From an uncultured Clostridiaceae bacterium (lineage in GTDB: Bacteria > Bacillota > Clostridia > Lachnospirales > Lachnospiraceae): 5,764 nucleotides of DNA. The notes below the pieces were generated by a model. That model worked only from the letters and a program-made list of their open reading frames with translations. It had not been told where the DNA came from and did not search any database. Of the stretch, positions 1-5,764 are shown one piece after another (position 1 is the stretch's first letter; the number at the start of each line of letters is the position of its first letter). The position numbers and the translations under genes are program-made. Where the stretch lies: NCBI GenBank assembly GCA_949948825.1, contig CATLIJ010000180.1, positions 1 through 5,764 on the forward strand. Reading direction: 5' to 3'.

Positions 1-956
1 TGGTCAGCATATGCTGCCTTACCTACAACCAGGAAGCTTATGTAGAGCAGGCTCTGAAGGGGTTTGTCAGTCAGAAAACTTCTTTTCTCTATGAGGTTCT
101 GATTCATGATGATGCCTCCACAGACCAGACGGCAGACAAGATCCGGGAATATGCTCTTTTGTACCCGGATTTGATCAAACCGATTTTACAGACAGAGAAC
201 CAGTATGCCAGGGGACTTACCAATGTAAGCGGCACTTATAATTTTCCCAGGGCCAGAGGACGGTATATCGCGATGTGCGAGGGGGATGATTACTGGACAG
301 ATCCGTACAAGCTTCAGAAGCAGGTCGATTTTCTGGAAGCTCATCCAGGGTGTTCCCTGGTATTCCACAGCGCCCGGATTGAGGTTTTGGGACGGGCCTT
401 TACGGAACAGAGCATGCGTCCCTATAAGAAAAACCGGAAAGTGCTGCCAGAGGAGATCATCAATAAAACCTCCGGGTATCCTACGGCTTCTCTTATGTTT
501 CGGACAGACATGGTGAAGGCTTTGCCGGATTTTTACGTGAAGGCGCCTTTGGCAGATGTGCCGCTTCAGCTTATGGCAGCAACGCGGGGGTGGGCATATT
601 ATATGGACCAGCCCATGTGCGTGTACCGCCTGGGAGGAGCATCCTCCTGGACCACTCTGATGAAACAGGGGGATTATGAAAAAAAGCAGGAACAGTATTA
701 CAGGGAAATGAGAGACATGTACCGGAGATTTGACCAGGAGACAAGGGGCCGTTTCCATGAAGCGGCGCGGCAGGCAGCAGCGCGGGTTTACTTTCTTACA
801 AGGGTGAACCTGAAAAAATATCAGGAAGTGCTGGCCAGGAAAAACCGGAGGTTTTACCGGGAGCTGAGCACCCGCACCCGGTTTTTTATCCGGTTTGAGA
901 CTTTGGCGCCAGGGCTGTATGAGTGGGCGTTAAAGCTTTATCACCGGGGCAGTTAA
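1..956 (+). CDS. Family 2 glycosyltransferase (5' end cut by window)
   Basis: The reading frame is open from the first bases (codons in phase with base 3) to TAA at 954-956, giving 317 visible residues. The true start lies before the window. The first visible residues, VSICCLTYNQ, are the first beta strand of a GT-A fold, so probably only a few residues are missing. The nucleotide-binding motif HDDASTDQT is at visible residues 35-43, and the DxD-type metal/sugar-nucleotide site EGDDYW is at bases 279-296. A later LADVPLQL stretch and YRLGGASSW resemble the acceptor-side region of this family. The C-terminal 100 residues are rich in Arg, Lys and Tyr and look peripheral to the membrane, with no clear membrane span. 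It probably transfers one sugar from a nucleotide donor to a lipid-linked repeat unit at the inner membrane face. Donor and acceptor cannot be told from sequence. A TTG at 159 could be taken as a start, but it would delete the nucleotide-binding half of the domain. Confidence 0.9.
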   Translation, partial: VSICCLTYNQEAYVEQALKGFVSQKTSFLYEVLIHDDASTDQTADKIREYALLYPDLIKPILQTENQYARGLTNVSGTYNFPRARGRYIAMCEGDDYWTDPYKLQKQVDFLEAHPGCSLVFHSARIEVLGRAFTEQSMRPYKKNRKVLPEEIINKTSGYPTASLMFRTDMVKALPDFYVKAPLADVPLQLMAATRGWAYYMDQPMCVYRLGGASSWTTLMKQGDYEKKQEQYYREMRDMYRRFDQETRGRFHEAARQAAARVYFLTRVNLKKYQEVLARKNRRFYRELSTRTRFFIRFETLAPGLYEWALKLYHRGS

Positions 957-960
957 GGAG
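956..960 (+). promoter_or_regulatory. Ribosome binding site deciding the GTG start at 967
   Basis: AGGAG overlaps the last base of the preceding stop codon and sits six bases before GTG at 967, ideal spacing. The first in-frame ATG, at 982, would be 21 bases away, so GTG is preferred. Confidence 0.75.
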
Positions 961-966
961 TGTATT

Positions 967-2421
967 GTGACAGAGACAGAGATGAAGCAGAAGGTGGCCA
1001 GGGGGGTGTTCTGGAAGCTTTTGGAGAATGGGGGAGCACAGGGAATCCAGTTTGTGATTGCCATTCTCCTGGCCCGGATGCTGACGCCGGCAGAGTATGG
1101 CGTGGTTGGGATTATTATGATTTTTATTACCATTGCCAATGTATTTGTACAGAGCGGCTTTGGCACAGCTTTGGTCCAGAAAAAACAGGCGGATGAGAAG
1201 GACTTCTCATCGGTCTGTTATTTTGAAATTTTGCTGGCAGCCGGAATGTATGGGATTTTGTATCTGGCAGCGCCAGCCATTGCCTCCTACTATGAGATTG
1301 AAGACTTAAGAGCAATTGTGCGGGTTTTGGCAGTGGTGTTATTTCCGGGAGCTGTCATTTCAGTTCAGACTGCATATGTTTCCCGGAGGATGGAGTTTCG
1401 CGGCCTGTTTCTCTCCACTCTGGCTGCTTCCCTCATTTCAGGGGCAGTGAGTATCTGGATGGCGTACCGCGGCTATGGCGTGTGGGCCATGGCAGGGCAG
1501 CAGGTGGTGTATTATGTTTCTCTGATGACAGCGCTTTTTTTGACTGTGCCGTGGAGACCAGCCTGGATATATTCCATGGGCCGGATTCGGGAGATGTTTG
1601 GCTTTGGATGGAAACTTTTGTGTGCGTCTTTGCTGGATACTGTATTTAACAACCTGTATGGACTTTTTATTGGAAAGATTTATAATGAAGAGCTTTTGGG
1701 AAGCTACAACCGGGGAGAGCAGTTTCCCAAATTAATTGCCACAGATTTGGGCATGGCCATTCAGGCAGTGCTGCTTCCTGCCTTTTCCTCCAGACAGGAG
1801 GATGTGGTCCGGGTGCGGCAGATGATGCGGCAGGCAATCCGCTTAAGCTCGTTTGTCACACTGCCTATGCTGTTGGGGATGTTTGCAGTGGCAGACACCA
1901 TGGTAGAGGTGCTTTTGGGGGAGAAATGGCTGATTTGCGTACCATTTTTGCGGATCATGTGCATTTCCTATTGCTTCTGGCCGATTCACATCACAAACCT
2001 TCAGGCCATTAATGCCATGGGGCGAAGCGATATATTCCTTCGTCTGGAGCTGGTGAAAAAGGGCATGAGCGTGGCAGCCTTAGGGGTGGGAATGTGCTTT
2101 TCCGTATATGGCATGGTGATGATCAAGGCTTTGCAGGACTTTTTGTGTACATTTGTAAATGCAGCTCCCAACCGGAAGCTTTTGGGATACCGGATTGGCC
2201 AGCAGTGGATGGATGTGATGCCGTCAGCAGGGCTTTCCTTCCTTATGTGTATGGTGGTGCTGGCAGTGGGAAGATTGTTTGAGGGGATGTTTCCCCTGGG
2301 AAGGCTGGCTGTGCAAATCAGCAGCGGCGCTGTTCTTTATGCAGGGCTGGCGTGGCTGTTTCAGATGGATAGCTTCTGGTATCTGGCCAGACTGATTATG
2401 AGAAAGGAACGGACAGAATGA
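967..2421 (+). CDS. WzxC-like polysaccharide flippase (MOP superfamily)
   Basis: A 484-residue, strongly hydrophobic protein with many predicted membrane helices spread over its length, for example residues 27-62, 84-107, 115-138, 147-166, 172-193, 294-316, 366-384, 421-436 and 446-465. Length and layout match the Polysacc_synt_3 / WzxC branch of the MOP exporter superfamily. Visible family hallmarks are LARMLTPAEYG (35-45) followed by a helix ending in SGFGTALVQKK (63-73), and YNRGEQFPKLI (247-257) in the central loop. Members flip undecaprenyl-linked oligosaccharides from the cytoplasmic to the outer face of the membrane. The start is GTG, supported by AGGAG six bases upstream. The stop overlaps the next start by ATGA. 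The following genes for amino-sugar synthesis and glycosyl transfer suggest the cargo is a lipid-linked repeat unit containing an amino sugar; this last point is inference. Confidence 0.9.
   Translation: MTETEMKQKVARGVFWKLLENGGAQGIQFVIAILLARMLTPAEYGVVGIIMIFITIANVFVQSGFGTALVQKKQADEKDFSSVCYFEILLAAGMYGILYLAAPAIASYYEIEDLRAIVRVLAVVLFPGAVISVQTAYVSRRMEFRGLFLSTLAASLISGAVSIWMAYRGYGVWAMAGQQVVYYVSLMTALFLTVPWRPAWIYSMGRIREMFGFGWKLLCASLLDTVFNNLYGLFIGKIYNEELLGSYNRGEQFPKLIATDLGMAIQAVLLPAFSSRQEDVVRVRQMMRQAIRLSSFVTLPMLLGMFAVADTMVEVLLGEKWLICVPFLRIMCISYCFWPIHITNLQAINAMGRSDIFLRLELVKKGMSVAALGVGMCFSVYGMVMIKALQDFLCTFVNAAPNRKLLGYRIGQQWMDVMPSAGLSFLMCMVVLAVGRLFEGMFPLGRLAVQISSGAVLYAGLAWLFQMDSFWYLARLIMRKERTE
2418..2421 (+). 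other. ATGA stop-start overlap (flippase / ATP-grasp)
   Basis: The TGA of the flippase gene shares bases with the ATG of the ATP-grasp gene. An AAAGGA at 2403-2408, nine bases before the ATG, gives it its own ribosome site. The arrangement points to coupled translation. Confidence 0.8.
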
Positions 2422-3410
2422 GAAAAACAATACTGGTTACAGCCATTGGCTCCTTTTCGGCAGCAGCAGTAATTGACCGGTGTAAGAAAGAAGGCTTTCG
2501 GGTTTTGGGCTGTGACATCTATCCGGCCCGGTGGATTGTGGCTTCCGGGGAGGTGGAGCAGTTTTTTCAGGCGCCTCTGGCAACCGACCGAAGGGCTTTC
2601 TGTGATTTTCTGGAAAAGGTCTGTAAAGAGGAGAAGGTGGATTTTGTGATTCCTCTGACCGATGTGGAGGTGGATGCCCTTCAGGAATGGCGGCAGAGGG
2701 CAGAGAACCTGGGGGTGGTCTTGTGTATGTCTGGTCATGAGACCATAAAGGTGTGCCGGAACAAGGAAAGGCTGGCGCATTTTCTGGAGCCTCTTAACCT
2801 GTGCAGGACGATTCCAGGAAGAAATCTGGCCCAGGTTATGGAGCAGGAGGAGGATACGGGATATGAGCTTTTGGATTATCCATTGATCTTAAAGCCTTCC
2901 GGAGGACGGAGCAGCCAGGGGTTAAAAGAAGTGAAGAATGCGAAGGGGATGCGGCATGTCATACAGGAATTGGAAGAGACCGCCCCGGATTATCTGGTGC
3001 AGCCCAGGATTCCGGGAATTGTGGTGACTGTGGATGTGGTGAGGAATCCGGCTGCCGAACAGACCTGGTGTCTGCCCCGGCGGGAGTTTTTAAGGACAAA
3101 GGGGGGCGCGGGAACCTCGGTATGTGTATTTCGGAATCCGGCGCTGGAGGAGCAGTGTGCTGCTGTGGCCAGAGCTCTTGGAATCTGCGGCTGCGTGAAT
3201 TTTGAGTTTGTGGAAAAGGAGGAGGGGGAGTGGTATTTTCTGGAATGCAATCCCAGGTTTTCCGGCGGGGTGGCATTTTCTGCTATGGCTGGGTATGATA
3301 TGGTGAAAAATCATCTCCGCTGCTTTACAGGGGAAGGGCTGGAGCCGATGGGAGAGATCAGGGAGCAATATCTGGTAAAGCGGTATCAGGAATACCGCAT
3401 GGAATCATGA
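2418..3410 (+). CDS. ATP-grasp ligase, CarB/PylC-like
   Basis: A 330-residue protein with the full ATP-grasp plan. The N-terminal part (about 1-110) is a Rossmann-like pre-ATP-grasp domain with VTAIGSFSAAAVI (7-19) and a CDIYPAR turn (32-38). RNKERLAHFLE (114-124) starts the ATP-grasp domain. LILKPSGGRSSQGL (156-169) supplies the ATP-contacting lysine and the flexible glycine/serine loop. FLECNPRFSGG (274-284) carries the metal-binding Glu276 and Asn278. The family makes carboxylate-amine or related bonds through an acyl-phosphate intermediate. Substrates are not readable here. Its ATGA overlap with a sugar aminotransferase suggests it acts in the same amino-sugar pathway, perhaps joining an amino acid or other carboxylate to the amino sugar; this is inference. 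The usual Glu of the 'EYTVDV'-type strand is replaced: the segment here is GIVVTVDVV (200-208). I believe related cluster-encoded ATP-grasp proteins share this, so it is probably a subfamily trait, not damage. No membrane segment is visible. Confidence 0.88.
   Translation: MRKTILVTAIGSFSAAAVIDRCKKEGFRVLGCDIYPARWIVASGEVEQFFQAPLATDRRAFCDFLEKVCKEEKVDFVIPLTDVEVDALQEWRQRAENLGVVLCMSGHETIKVCRNKERLAHFLEPLNLCRTIPGRNLAQVMEQEEDTGYELLDYPLILKPSGGRSSQGLKEVKNAKGMRHVIQELEETAPDYLVQPRIPGIVVTVDVVRNPAAEQTWCLPRREFLRTKGGAGTSVCVFRNPALEEQCAAVARALGICGCVNFEFVEKEEGEWYFLECNPRFSGGVAFSAMAGYDMVKNHLRCFTGEGLEPMGEIREQYLVKRYQEYRMES
3407..3410 (+). other. ATGA stop-start overlap (ATP-grasp / aminotransferase)
   Basis: The ATP-grasp stop codon overlaps the aminotransferase ATG. 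The nearest purine-rich match, AGGAA at 3388-3392, is 14 bases from the ATG, which is long. Initiation therefore probably relies on ribosomes ending the upstream gene, which would tie the amounts of the two enzymes together. Confidence 0.7.
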
Positions 3411-4525
3411 GCCGCCTTAGCAAAAAGAGGCTGGAGACTCCTGTGGCTGTAACCAGGTCCTCCCTTCCGCCTCTGGAGGAATATGTGGATATGCTGAAGC
3501 CTTTGTGGGAGAGTGCATGGCTGACCAATATGGGAGCATACCATGAGGAATTTAAAGAGCAGCTGAAACGATATATGGGTGTTTCCAATCTGGAGCTTTT
3601 TGTCAATGGCCATATGGCTCTGGAACTGGCGCTGCAGGCTTTGGAGCTTCAGGGGGAGGTGATTACCACGCCTTTTACCTTTGCCTCCACAACCCATGCC
3701 ATTGTGCGAAATGGTCTGGAGCCGGTATTCTGCGATATTCGTTCCTCGGATTATACGTTGGATGCCGGCCTTTTGGAGAAGCGGATTACAGAAAAAACAT
3801 GTGCCATTGTGCCGGTTCATGTGTATGGAAATTTTTGTGATGTGGATCAGATCGGGGAGATTGCCCGCCGTCATGGGCTTATGGTGATCTATGATGCTGC
3901 CCATGCCTTTGGAGAAACCCTGGACGGGAAGGGGGCAGGGGAATTTGGAGATGTGTCCATGTTCAGCTTCCATGCTACCAAGGTGTTTCACAGCATTGAG
4001 GGGGGAGCAGTGGCATTTCGGAATGACAAGCTGGCAGGGCGGCTGTATGAGCTTAAGAATTTTGGAATAACCGGGTATGAGCGGGTGGAATATGTGGGAG
4101 CCAATGGAAAGATGAATGAGTTTCAGGCAGCCATGGGACTGTGCAACCTGCGCCATGTGGACCAGGAGATTGAAAAGCGGCAGAAGCTGGCTCTCCGCTA
4201 CAGGGAGCGTCTGTCCGGTGTACCGGGCATCCGGTTGTGTGCAGAGAATCCAAGAGTGAGGAGCAATTATGCTTATATGCCAGTGGTGTTTGACGGGTAT
4301 AAGAAAAGCAGGGACCAGATTTTTGAACAGCTGGCCCAGTACAATATCCATGCGCGGAAATATTTTTATCCTTGTGTGAATCATTATGATTGTTACAGAG
4401 AGCGGTTTGACGAAAGGGAAACTCCAGTGGCAGCGCAGGTTTCCAGACAGGTGCTGACCCTGCCGCTCTATGCAGACCTGGAACCGGATGTGGTGGATTT
4501 GATTTGTGATTTGGTTTTGGAGTAG
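3407..4525 (+). CDS. DegT/DnrJ/EryC1/StrS family PLP sugar aminotransferase
   Basis: A 372-residue protein of typical length for the family, which transfers an amino group (usually from glutamate) to a nucleotide-linked keto-sugar using pyridoxal phosphate. N-terminal VTRSSLPPLEEY (15-26) and WLTNMG (38-43) are characteristic. The family's substrate/PLP-phosphate loop appears as NGHMALELAL (67-76). PFTFASTTHAIVRNGLEPVFCD spans 89-110. Asp163 in YDAAHAFG would contact the PLP ring nitrogen. Lys192 in FSFHATKVFHSIEGGA is the Schiff-base lysine, so the enzyme looks catalytically intact and is not a dehydratase variant with His in place of Lys. NGKMNEFQAAMG (233-244) is also conserved. The 'NGH' version of the usual SGT-like loop and the overall look recall VioA-type dTDP-4-amino-4,6-dideoxyglucose transaminases, but I would not assign that substrate without alignment. 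It overlaps the ATP-grasp gene by four bases and is followed by a glycosyltransferase. Confidence 0.93.
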   Translation: MSRLSKKRLETPVAVTRSSLPPLEEYVDMLKPLWESAWLTNMGAYHEEFKEQLKRYMGVSNLELFVNGHMALELALQALELQGEVITTPFTFASTTHAIVRNGLEPVFCDIRSSDYTLDAGLLEKRITEKTCAIVPVHVYGNFCDVDQIGEIARRHGLMVIYDAAHAFGETLDGKGAGEFGDVSMFSFHATKVFHSIEGGAVAFRNDKLAGRLYELKNFGITGYERVEYVGANGKMNEFQAAMGLCNLRHVDQEIEKRQKLALRYRERLSGVPGIRLCAENPRVRSNYAYMPVVFDGYKKSRDQIFEQLAQYNIHARKYFYPCVNHYDCYRERFDERETPVAAQVSRQVLTLPLYADLEPDVVDLICDLVLE

Positions 4526-4530
4526 GGTAA

Positions 4531-4537
4531 GAAAGGA
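4531..4537 (+). promoter_or_regulatory. Ribosome binding site deciding the ATG start at 4548
   Basis: GAAAGGA ends ten bases before ATG 4548. A GTG at 4506 would extend the frame by 14 residues into the previous gene, but the added residues (MIWFWSRVRKDGQR) are unlike the family, so 4548 is preferred. Confidence 0.65.
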
Positions 4538-4547
4538 CGGACAGAGG

Positions 4548-5249
4548 ATGGAACGGCAGAACCAGGTGCTGGCAGTGATTCCGGCATTTAATGAAGAGGC
4601 AAATATAGAGAAAGTGGTGGAGGAGCTGACAAAAGGCTGTCCGGAGGTGGATTATGTAGTGGTCAATGACGGGTCTGCAGACCGGACAGAGCAGATCTGC
4701 AGGAGCCGGGGCTATTCTCTTTTGAACCTTCCGGTGAACTTAGGGCTGGCGGGATGCTTTCAGGCAGGAATGAAGTATGCCTGGTATAAGGGGTATGACT
4801 GCGCAGTGCAGTTTGACGGGGATGGCCAGCACAGGCCGGAATATATTCTGCCCATGAAACAGAAAATAGAAGAGGGCTATGATATTGTGATTGGAAGCCG
4901 GTTTCTCAATCAGCCTAAGGATTTTTCCATGCGGATGATTGGGAGCCGCCTTCTGGCAGGAGCCATACGGATGACGACCGGAGTGCAGGTGGCAGATCCT
5001 ACCTCCGGGATGCGGATGTTTAACCGGAAAATGATTGGGGAGTTTGCCTGTAACTTAAATTACGGACCAGAGCCGGATACCATTTCCTATTTATTAAAGC
5101 AGGGAGCCAGAGTAGCGGAGGTTCCGGTGGTCATAGGAGAGCGGTGGGGTGGGGAGAGCTATTTAAAGCCAGCCATTGCCTGCGGGTACATGGTGCGGAT
5201 GCTGCTGTCCATTTTTCTGATTCAGAATTTCCGGAAACGGATTTCGTAG
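4548..5249 (+). CDS. DPM/DPG-synthase-like family 2 glycosyltransferase
   Basis: From ATG 4548 the protein has 233 residues, the size of a single GT-A catalytic domain. VLAVIPAFNEEANI (7-20) and VVVNDGSADRT (37-47) form the nucleotide-binding half. FDGDGQH (89-95) is the DxD metal/sugar-nucleotide motif in the form typical of dolichyl-phosphate mannose/glucose synthase relatives. IGSRF (115-119) and DPTSGMRMFNRKM (150-162) are also typical of this group. The C-terminal stretch 207-225 is hydrophobic and may sit on or in the membrane, but there is no four-helix GtrA-like anchor. Family members transfer a sugar from a nucleotide to polyprenyl phosphate or to a lipid-linked glycan. Here it probably adds a sugar during repeat-unit assembly; donor and acceptor are unknown. 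It lies 22 bases after the aminotransferase and 32 before a second flippase-like gene. Confidence 0.9.
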   Translation: MERQNQVLAVIPAFNEEANIEKVVEELTKGCPEVDYVVVNDGSADRTEQICRSRGYSLLNLPVNLGLAGCFQAGMKYAWYKGYDCAVQFDGDGQHRPEYILPMKQKIEEGYDIVIGSRFLNQPKDFSMRMIGSRLLAGAIRMTTGVQVADPTSGMRMFNRKMIGEFACNLNYGPEPDTISYLLKQGARVAEVPVVIGERWGGESYLKPAIACGYMVRMLLSIFLIQNFRKRIS

Positions 5250-5268
5250 GGAATCACAGGAAAACTTC

Positions 5269-5275
5269 AAAGGAG
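5269..5275 (+). promoter_or_regulatory. Ribosome binding site for the last gene
   Basis: AAAGGAG lies six bases before ATG 5282, a strong and well-placed site. It supports the start of the gene that runs off the right edge. Confidence 0.8.
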
Positions 5276-5281
5276 CAGGAG

Positions 5282-5764
5282 ATGGACAAGGAAAGACAGA
5301 ATATTCTCTGGAATATGATCGGAAGCTTCTGCTATGCCTTTGCCAGTATGGTTCTTTCCTTTCTGGTGATGAGAATGGTGGGAAAGGAAGAGGGCGGGGT
5401 TTTTGCTTTTGGATACAGTACCTTTGGGCAGCAGATGTTTCTTGTGGCTTACTTCGGCATTCGTCCCTTTCAGGTGACAGACGGGGCGGGAGAATATCGG
5501 TTTGGAGATTATTTTCTCCATCGGTGCCTGACCTGTATGGCAGCTCTGGCTGGAGGGGCTTTGTATTTGTGGCTGTATGGATATGCGCCGTGGAAGGCAG
5601 GAATTATTTTCCTGCTGGTGTGCTATAAGGTGATTGACGGCTTTGCAGATGTGTATGAATCCGAGTTTCAGCGCACAGGAAATCTTCACCTTACCGGAAA
5701 ATCCAATACCTTTCGGACACTTTTGTCTGTGGGAGTGTTTCTGGCAGCTTTGTGGGCAGGCTGT
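5282..5764 (+). CDS. Flippase-like polysaccharide biosynthesis membrane protein (3' end cut by window)
   Basis: An open frame runs from ATG 5282 to the window edge without a stop (161 codons). The strong AAAGGAG site and a protein-like sequence show it is real. It opens MDKERQNILWNMIGS, the short charged start typical of MOP-superfamily polysaccharide transporters. Hydrophobic segments lie at about residues 10-32, 40-61, 82-100, 105-119 and 142-160. Between them come a loop RPFQVTDGAGEYRFGDYF (61-78) and a second conserved-looking loop, YKVIDGFADVYESEFQRTG (115-133). These recall a group of capsule-cluster flippase-like proteins common in Firmicutes, in which an R..Q.SD....Y.F..Y pattern recurs; this rests on my recollection of the family, not a search. 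Full members have 400-500 residues, so roughly two thirds is missing. Role: probable export of a lipid-linked glycan. It differs clearly in sequence from the flippase at 967-2421. Confidence 0.8.
   Translation, partial: MDKERQNILWNMIGSFCYAFASMVLSFLVMRMVGKEEGGVFAFGYSTFGQQMFLVAYFGIRPFQVTDGAGEYRFGDYFLHRCLTCMAALAGGALYLWLYGYAPWKAGIIFLLVCYKVIDGFADVYESEFQRTGNLHLTGKSNTFRTLLSVGVFLAALWAGC

Noticed and set aside
159..161. TTG as start codon of the first glycosyltransferase
   Set aside because: The frame is open upstream and encodes the first strand and the HDDASTDQT nucleotide-binding motif, so the start is outside the window.
633..647. Inverted repeat GGAGGA-GCA-TCCTCC, hiding a Shine-Dalgarno-like sequence
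   Set aside because: It is in the middle of the first glycosyltransferase gene and no coding frame begins just downstream. The reading frame continues unbroken, so chance or simple codon choice explains it.
186..758. A 190-codon minus-strand frame opposite the first glycosyltransferase
   Set aside because: It is a shadow of a gene with clear GT-A motifs, and its Cys/His/Pro-rich translation resembles no protein family.
2282..2297. Perfect inverted repeat AGGGGA-TGTT-TCCCCT that could form a hairpin
   Set aside because: It is inside the flippase coding region, has only a 6-base stem and is followed by GGGAAGG, not a T-run, so it is not a terminator. A stem of this size is expected by chance.
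3386..4384. A 332-codon open frame on the minus strand opposite the aminotransferase gene
   Set aside because: It lies antisense to a gene with intact PLP motifs, has no recognisable domain and a composition rich in His, Ile and Pro typical of reverse-strand shadows. It is open because few TTA, CTA and TCA codons are used in the real gene.
4506..4547. GTG start at 4506 that would make the second glycosyltransferase overlap the aminotransferase
   Set aside because: The added 14 residues do not resemble the family's N-terminus, and ATG 4548 has a GAAAGGA site at acceptable spacing.
5250..5281. Possible terminator or promoter in the largest intergenic gap
   Set aside because: The 32 bases hold only the ribosome site and purine-rich sequence, with no inverted repeat, T-run or recognisable -35/-10 pair.

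Overview
The window is a run of six same-strand (+) genes from a surface-polysaccharide (capsule, O-antigen-like or other exopolysaccharide) biosynthesis cluster. Both edges cut through genes: the first lacks its 5' end and the last lacks its 3' end. Base composition looks close to half G+C by eye. Clear AGGAG/AAAGGA Shine-Dalgarno sites, tight packing and the protein families present suggest a Gram-positive Clostridia genome, most likely a gut Lachnospiraceae-type bacterium. That placement is inference; the window contains no taxonomic marker.

Layout: (1) 1-956, a family 2 glycosyltransferase missing only its first few residues. (2) 967-2421, a WzxC-like MOP-superfamily polysaccharide flippase with a GTG start. 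(3) 2418-3410, a CarB/PylC-like ATP-grasp ligase. (4) 3407-4525, a PLP-dependent DegT/DnrJ/EryC1/StrS sugar aminotransferase with its lysine intact. (5) 4548-5249, a dolichyl-phosphate-mannose-synthase-like (DPM/DPG) family 2 glycosyltransferase. (6) 5282-end, the N-terminal third or so of a second multi-membrane-segment flippase-like protein. Genes 2/3 and 3/4 overlap by ATGA. The other gaps are 10, 22 and 32 bases and hold only ribosome binding sites. I see no terminator or promoter, so this reads as the middle of one transcript.

How the genes fit together: the aminotransferase would put an amino group on a nucleotide-linked 4-keto (or 3-keto) sugar. The translationally coupled ATP-grasp enzyme is a plausible ligase that modifies an amine or carboxylate of the same pathway. 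The glycosyltransferases assemble a lipid-linked repeat unit, and the flippase(s) export it. No nucleotide-sugar dehydratase, polymerase or chain-length regulator lies in the window, so the sugar identity cannot be read here. The points most worth following are the coupled ATP-grasp/aminotransferase pair and the presence of two different flippase-like proteins in one operon. I see no mobile element, CRISPR array, RNA gene or phage gene, and no clearly undescribed system.
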